From contig FR894081.1 in assembly GCA_000434115.1 (NCBI GenBank), positions 27,168 to 35,384 on the forward strand: a stretch of 8,217 bases of DNA, in the 5' to 3' direction. Positions 6,126 through 8,217 of the stretch are shown here, in pieces (positions within the stretch are counted from its first letter, which is position 1; each line of letters starts with the position of its first letter). Origin of the DNA: Roseburia sp. CAG:309 (GTDB lineage: Bacteria > Bacillota > Clostridia > Lachnospirales > Lachnospiraceae). The position numbers and the translations under genes were made by a program. The notes beneath the pieces are model-generated. The model had not been told where the DNA came from. It searched no databases and worked only from the letters and a program-made list of their open reading frames with translations.

Positions 6126-8096
6126 TTATTCCTTTTCTTTTTTATCCAGCCAGTTCTGCTTGTCCTGATCTGTAATTTTTCGAATGATACGGCATGGATT
6201 TCCTGCTGCAACAACACCATCCGGAATATCACCAGTTACAACCGATCCGGCTCCGATCACAACATTACTTCCAATATGCGCTCCCGGCACAATCGTAACA
6301 TTGCCGCCAACCCATACATCGTCACCAATTGTCACTTCTTTTGCATATTCATAGCCTTCATTCCGGGCAGGTGCATAGATTGGATGACATGGTGTATAAA
6401 TCTGTACATTTGGTCCTAAGAATACATGATCCCCAATTGTAACTTTGGTCGAATCCAAAATAACACAGCCATAATTTGCATAGAAATTATCCCCAACATG
6501 AATATTAAATCCATAATCACAGCGGAACGGTGGTTCTACACATACTTTTGCGCCAACACCGCCAAATAGATCACGTATGATACGTTCTCTGCCGTCTACA
6601 TCATCATATCGTGTCTGATTAAATTCATCGATTAGTTTTCTTGTCTTAAATATAACTTCATGTAATTCATTATCAAAACGATATACTTTTCCGGCTGTCA
6701 TTTTTTCTTTCTGCCCTGAAGATGCTGCCGTACCAAATTCCAGTGTTGTCAATCCACCAAAATCCGACTGCGAATTCACAGAAGCATCTACGGAATCCAG
6801 CGAACCTCCGGTCACAAACTCGACACTGCCAAGTCCACTCGGCTGTTCATCCTGAAGCATAGCTGCAAGGTTGTCCTCCTTCTCGGATGCCGCAGCAGTT
6901 GCTGTAATCTCACCGGATAAAATAATATTTTCATCCTGTGCAGGTGCTGCCAAATCAACATTAACATCTCCAACCTGCCAAACCGGCAAATCTTCCTGAT
7001 TTGGATTCATCGGATCAAAAACGGTTTCTTTTTCTGCCTCTTTCGCTGCCTCTTCTAAAATCTCTTTCTGTTTTTTCCGGGCAGCTTCCTCTATTTCTTC
7101 CTGCTCACGGCGTGCTTTTTCTTCCGCCTGCGCTTTCAATAATGCCTCTTCTTCTGCCTTGCGTCTTGCCTCTTCCTCAGCAGCCTGACGAAGTTGCTCT
7201 TCTTCCTCGGCTTTACGACGAGCTTCCTCTTCCGCTTTTTGACGGGCTGCCTCTGCTTCCGCTTTTTGACGAGCCTCTTCCTCCGCTTTACGGCGTGCTT
7301 CTTCCTCTTCTGCCTTACGGCGCGCCTCCTCTTCCGCTTTACGACGAGCCTCTTCTTCTTCAGCCTTACGACGTGCTTCTTCTTCCGCTTTTTGACGAGC
7401 CTCTTCCTCCGCTTTACGGCGTGCTTCTTCCTCTGCCTTACGGCGTGCCTCTTCCTCCTCTTCGGCACGAAGTTCTTCTGCAAATGCTTCCAGCACCTTA
7501 TCTTTCATTGCCACACCAATCTGCTGATGTTCTTCCGGCATAAGATGAAGACAATCCGCTCCACTCGACATAGCCACAACAGCAAGATCAATAAATCCTG
7601 CGCCAACTTCCTTTGCTACTTTGGAAAACTGTGGTGCAAAATCAAAAGAATAATCAATCTGAGCACGTCCAAATTCCAAACTTAATGTTGGCGAAAATTC
7701 AATTTCATCCCCTAAAAGCATTGGACTTGCGATCAAAATCTTTGCCTCTGTTTTCTGTTGGATCAATTCACACATTGCCTTCAGATTTTCAGCAATCTGT
7801 GCAGGTGTTGCATCAAAATACTTTTTCAGATCATTGGTTCCAAGCATCAATACAACTAAATCCAACGGTGCATTGGCTTCCAGACTTGCCTCAATGTCAC
7901 GCATACCATTACAGCCTTCCATATACGGATCATCAAAAGCAATTGTTCTTCCATTTTTTCCATCCGCAATGACTTCGAAACGCTCTCCCAATAAATTTCC
8001 CATGATTCCCGGCCATATACTATCCTCTGCATATCTCTGTCCATCCGGAGAATATCCATATGTATTTGAATCACCAAAGCATAATATCCTTCTCAT
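6126..8096 (-). CDS. Fusion of SGNH esterase, long E/R/K helix and maltose-O-acetyltransferase-like domain
   Basis: A 656-residue, apparently cytoplasmic protein (no signal peptide or membrane segment). Residues 1-205 form an SGNH/GDSL hydrolase of arylesterase type: FGDS with nucleophile Ser10, the block II segment DGKNGRT (45-51), LGTND with Asn88, and Asp181-x-x-His184. Residues ~208-355 are 8-9-residue repeats of the form EEEARRKA, with i to i+4 Glu/Arg-Lys pairing, predicting a long single alpha helix. Residues ~358-465 are an acidic, Gly/Ser/Ala-rich linker. Residues 466-656 are a complete maltose/galactoside O-acetyltransferase (left-handed beta-helix): MTAGKVYR start, EPPFRCDYG (521-529), hexapeptide repeats, the catalytic His571 in YTPCHP, and VIGAGSVVTGDIP near the end. 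The first domain would hydrolyse or transfer acyl esters and the last would transfer acetyl from acetyl-CoA, probably to a sugar; the real substrates are unknown. The start is supported by GGAAGG at 8105-8110, eight nt upstream. Each domain call is firm; the joint function is inference. Confidence 0.92.
   Translation of the reverse strand: MRRILCFGDSNTYGYSPDGQRYAEDSIWPGIMGNLLGERFEVIADGKNGRTIAFDDPYMEGCNGMRDIEASLEANAPLDLVVLMLGTNDLKKYFDATPAQIAENLKAMCELIQQKTEAKILIASPMLLGDEIEFSPTLSLEFGRAQIDYSFDFAPQFSKVAKEVGAGFIDLAVVAMSSGADCLHLMPEEHQQIGVAMKDKVLEAFAEELRAEEEEEARRKAEEEARRKAEEEARQKAEEEARRKAEEEEARRKAEEEARRKAEEEEARRKAEEEARQKAEAEAARQKAEEEARRKAEEEEQLRQAAEEEARRKAEEEALLKAQAEEKARREQEEIEEAARKKQKEILEEAAKEAEKETVFDPMNPNQEDLPVWQVGDVNVDLAAPAQDENIILSGEITATAAASEKEDNLAAMLQDEQPSGLGSVEFVTGGSLDSVDASVNSQSDFGGLTTLEFGTAASSGQKEKMTAGKVYRFDNELHEVIFKTRKLIDEFNQTRYDDVDGRERIIRDLFGGVGAKVCVEPPFRCDYGFNIHVGDNFYANYGCVILDSTKVTIGDHVFLGPNVQIYTPCHPIYAPARNEGYEYAKEVTIGDDVWVGGNVTIVPGAHIGSNVVIGAGSVVTGDIPDGVVAAGNPCRIIRKITDQDKQNWLDKKEKE
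7256..7308. repeat. 53-bp direct repeat, copy 1
   Basis: Identical base for base to 7382-7434, at an offset of 126 bp (42 codons, in frame). After copy 1 there is one extra Glu codon; the similarity then resumes with few mismatches, so the duplicated segment was originally longer. Confidence 0.9.
7382..7434. repeat. 53-bp direct repeat, copy 2
   Basis: Second copy of the repeat at 7256-7308, in the same orientation and frame, within the helix-coding array of the esterase/acetyltransferase fusion. Confidence 0.9.
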
Positions 8097-8135
8097 TTTC
8101 TATACCTTCCTTTACAAAAATTCTTCCCTATCTGC

Positions 8136-8155
8136 ATTATAATAATACCAGTATA
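8136..8155 (-). promoter_or_regulatory. Candidate -10 elements for the fusion gene
   Basis: The 121-bp region upstream of the fusion gene is very AT-rich. On the minus strand it contains a perfect TATAAT (8141-8136), an overlapping extended -10 TGG-TATTAT (8150-8142) and TATACT (8155-8150). None has a good -35 box at 16-18 bp, so the exact start cannot be assigned. Nothing else is recognised between 8097 and the window end. Confidence 0.35.
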
Positions 8156-8217
8156 ACATACTTGAAAAAATATCGCTAGTCTTAGAACGAATTTTTTCAC
8201 TTTTTTTGTAGATCGTC

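Larger units (their letters stand above)
7047..7468 (-). repeat. Tandem in-frame 24/27-bp repeats encoding the E/R/K helix
   Basis: Imperfect tandem units, each coding for an 8-residue EEEARRKA-like block, or 9 residues where one extra Glu codon is present. The most regular part is about 7107-7463. Units differ mainly at synonymous positions and by Arg/Gln exchange, so the pattern is conserved at protein level. The array lies wholly inside the fusion gene. Confidence 0.9.

Noticed and set aside
6699..6701. Internal start (Met466) giving a free acetyltransferase
   Set aside because: It matches the natural start of maltose acetyltransferases, but only a weak AGAAAGAAAAA precedes it, without a convincing ribosome binding site; a second product cannot be supported.
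7047..7468. CRISPR-like array
   Set aside because: Units are 24-27 bp, contiguous without unique spacers, and keep one coding frame, so this is a coding tandem repeat.
7001..7685. Open frames in other frames across the helix-coding repeats
   Set aside because: They are Leu/Pro, Phe/Leu or Arg/Lys low-complexity shadows of the repeat array and have no translation signals.

Overview
This window looks like chromosomal DNA from an AT-leaning Firmicute, most likely a gut-type Lachnospiraceae (Blautia/Ruminococcus/Dorea-like). The basis is strong AGGAGG-type ribosome binding sites, near-consensus sigma-A promoters, U-tract hairpin terminators, and proteins (single-chain PurL, stand-alone flavodiiron protein, three-TM small protein plus a phosphoribosyltransferase-like protein) that recall that family. 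The assignment is inference from memory; no database was searched.

Layout, left to right. The minus strand carries the N-terminal 380 codons of purL (cut by the window edge), preceded by a membrane-anchored SurA/PrsA-like foldase that may be co-transcribed with it. Upstream of these, still on the minus strand, is a complete tRNA-Leu(CAG) gene with its own promoter and a perfect 10-bp terminator hairpin. Back-to-back with the tRNA promoter, a plus-strand promoter drives a two-gene unit: a 116-aa three-TM protein of unknown function and a 213-aa phosphoribosyltransferase-fold protein. A symmetric bidirectional terminator separates this unit from the convergent minus-strand gene for a flavodiiron protein (O2/NO reductase type). 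The flavodiiron gene and plus-strand tyrA (prephenate dehydrogenase, no ACT domain) diverge from a compact 153-bp promoter region. tyrA ends in a long hairpin terminator.

The most unusual item fills 6126-8096 on the minus strand. It is a 656-aa polypeptide fusing an N-terminal SGNH/GDSL esterase (arylesterase type), a ~150-residue E/R/K-rich helix made of 8-9-residue repeats, a low-complexity linker, and a complete maltose-O-acetyltransferase-type left-handed beta-helix domain. A putative deacylase and a putative acetyltransferase thus sit at opposite ends of a long rigid helix. The DNA encoding the helix contains a perfect 53-bp direct repeat, pointing to recent in-frame expansion. 

The genes do not form one pathway. 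They cover purine synthesis, protein folding, tyrosine synthesis, oxygen/NO defence and carbohydrate acyl chemistry in separate transcription units. No gap between genes exceeds 300 bases. No mobile element, CRISPR array or prophage gene was seen.
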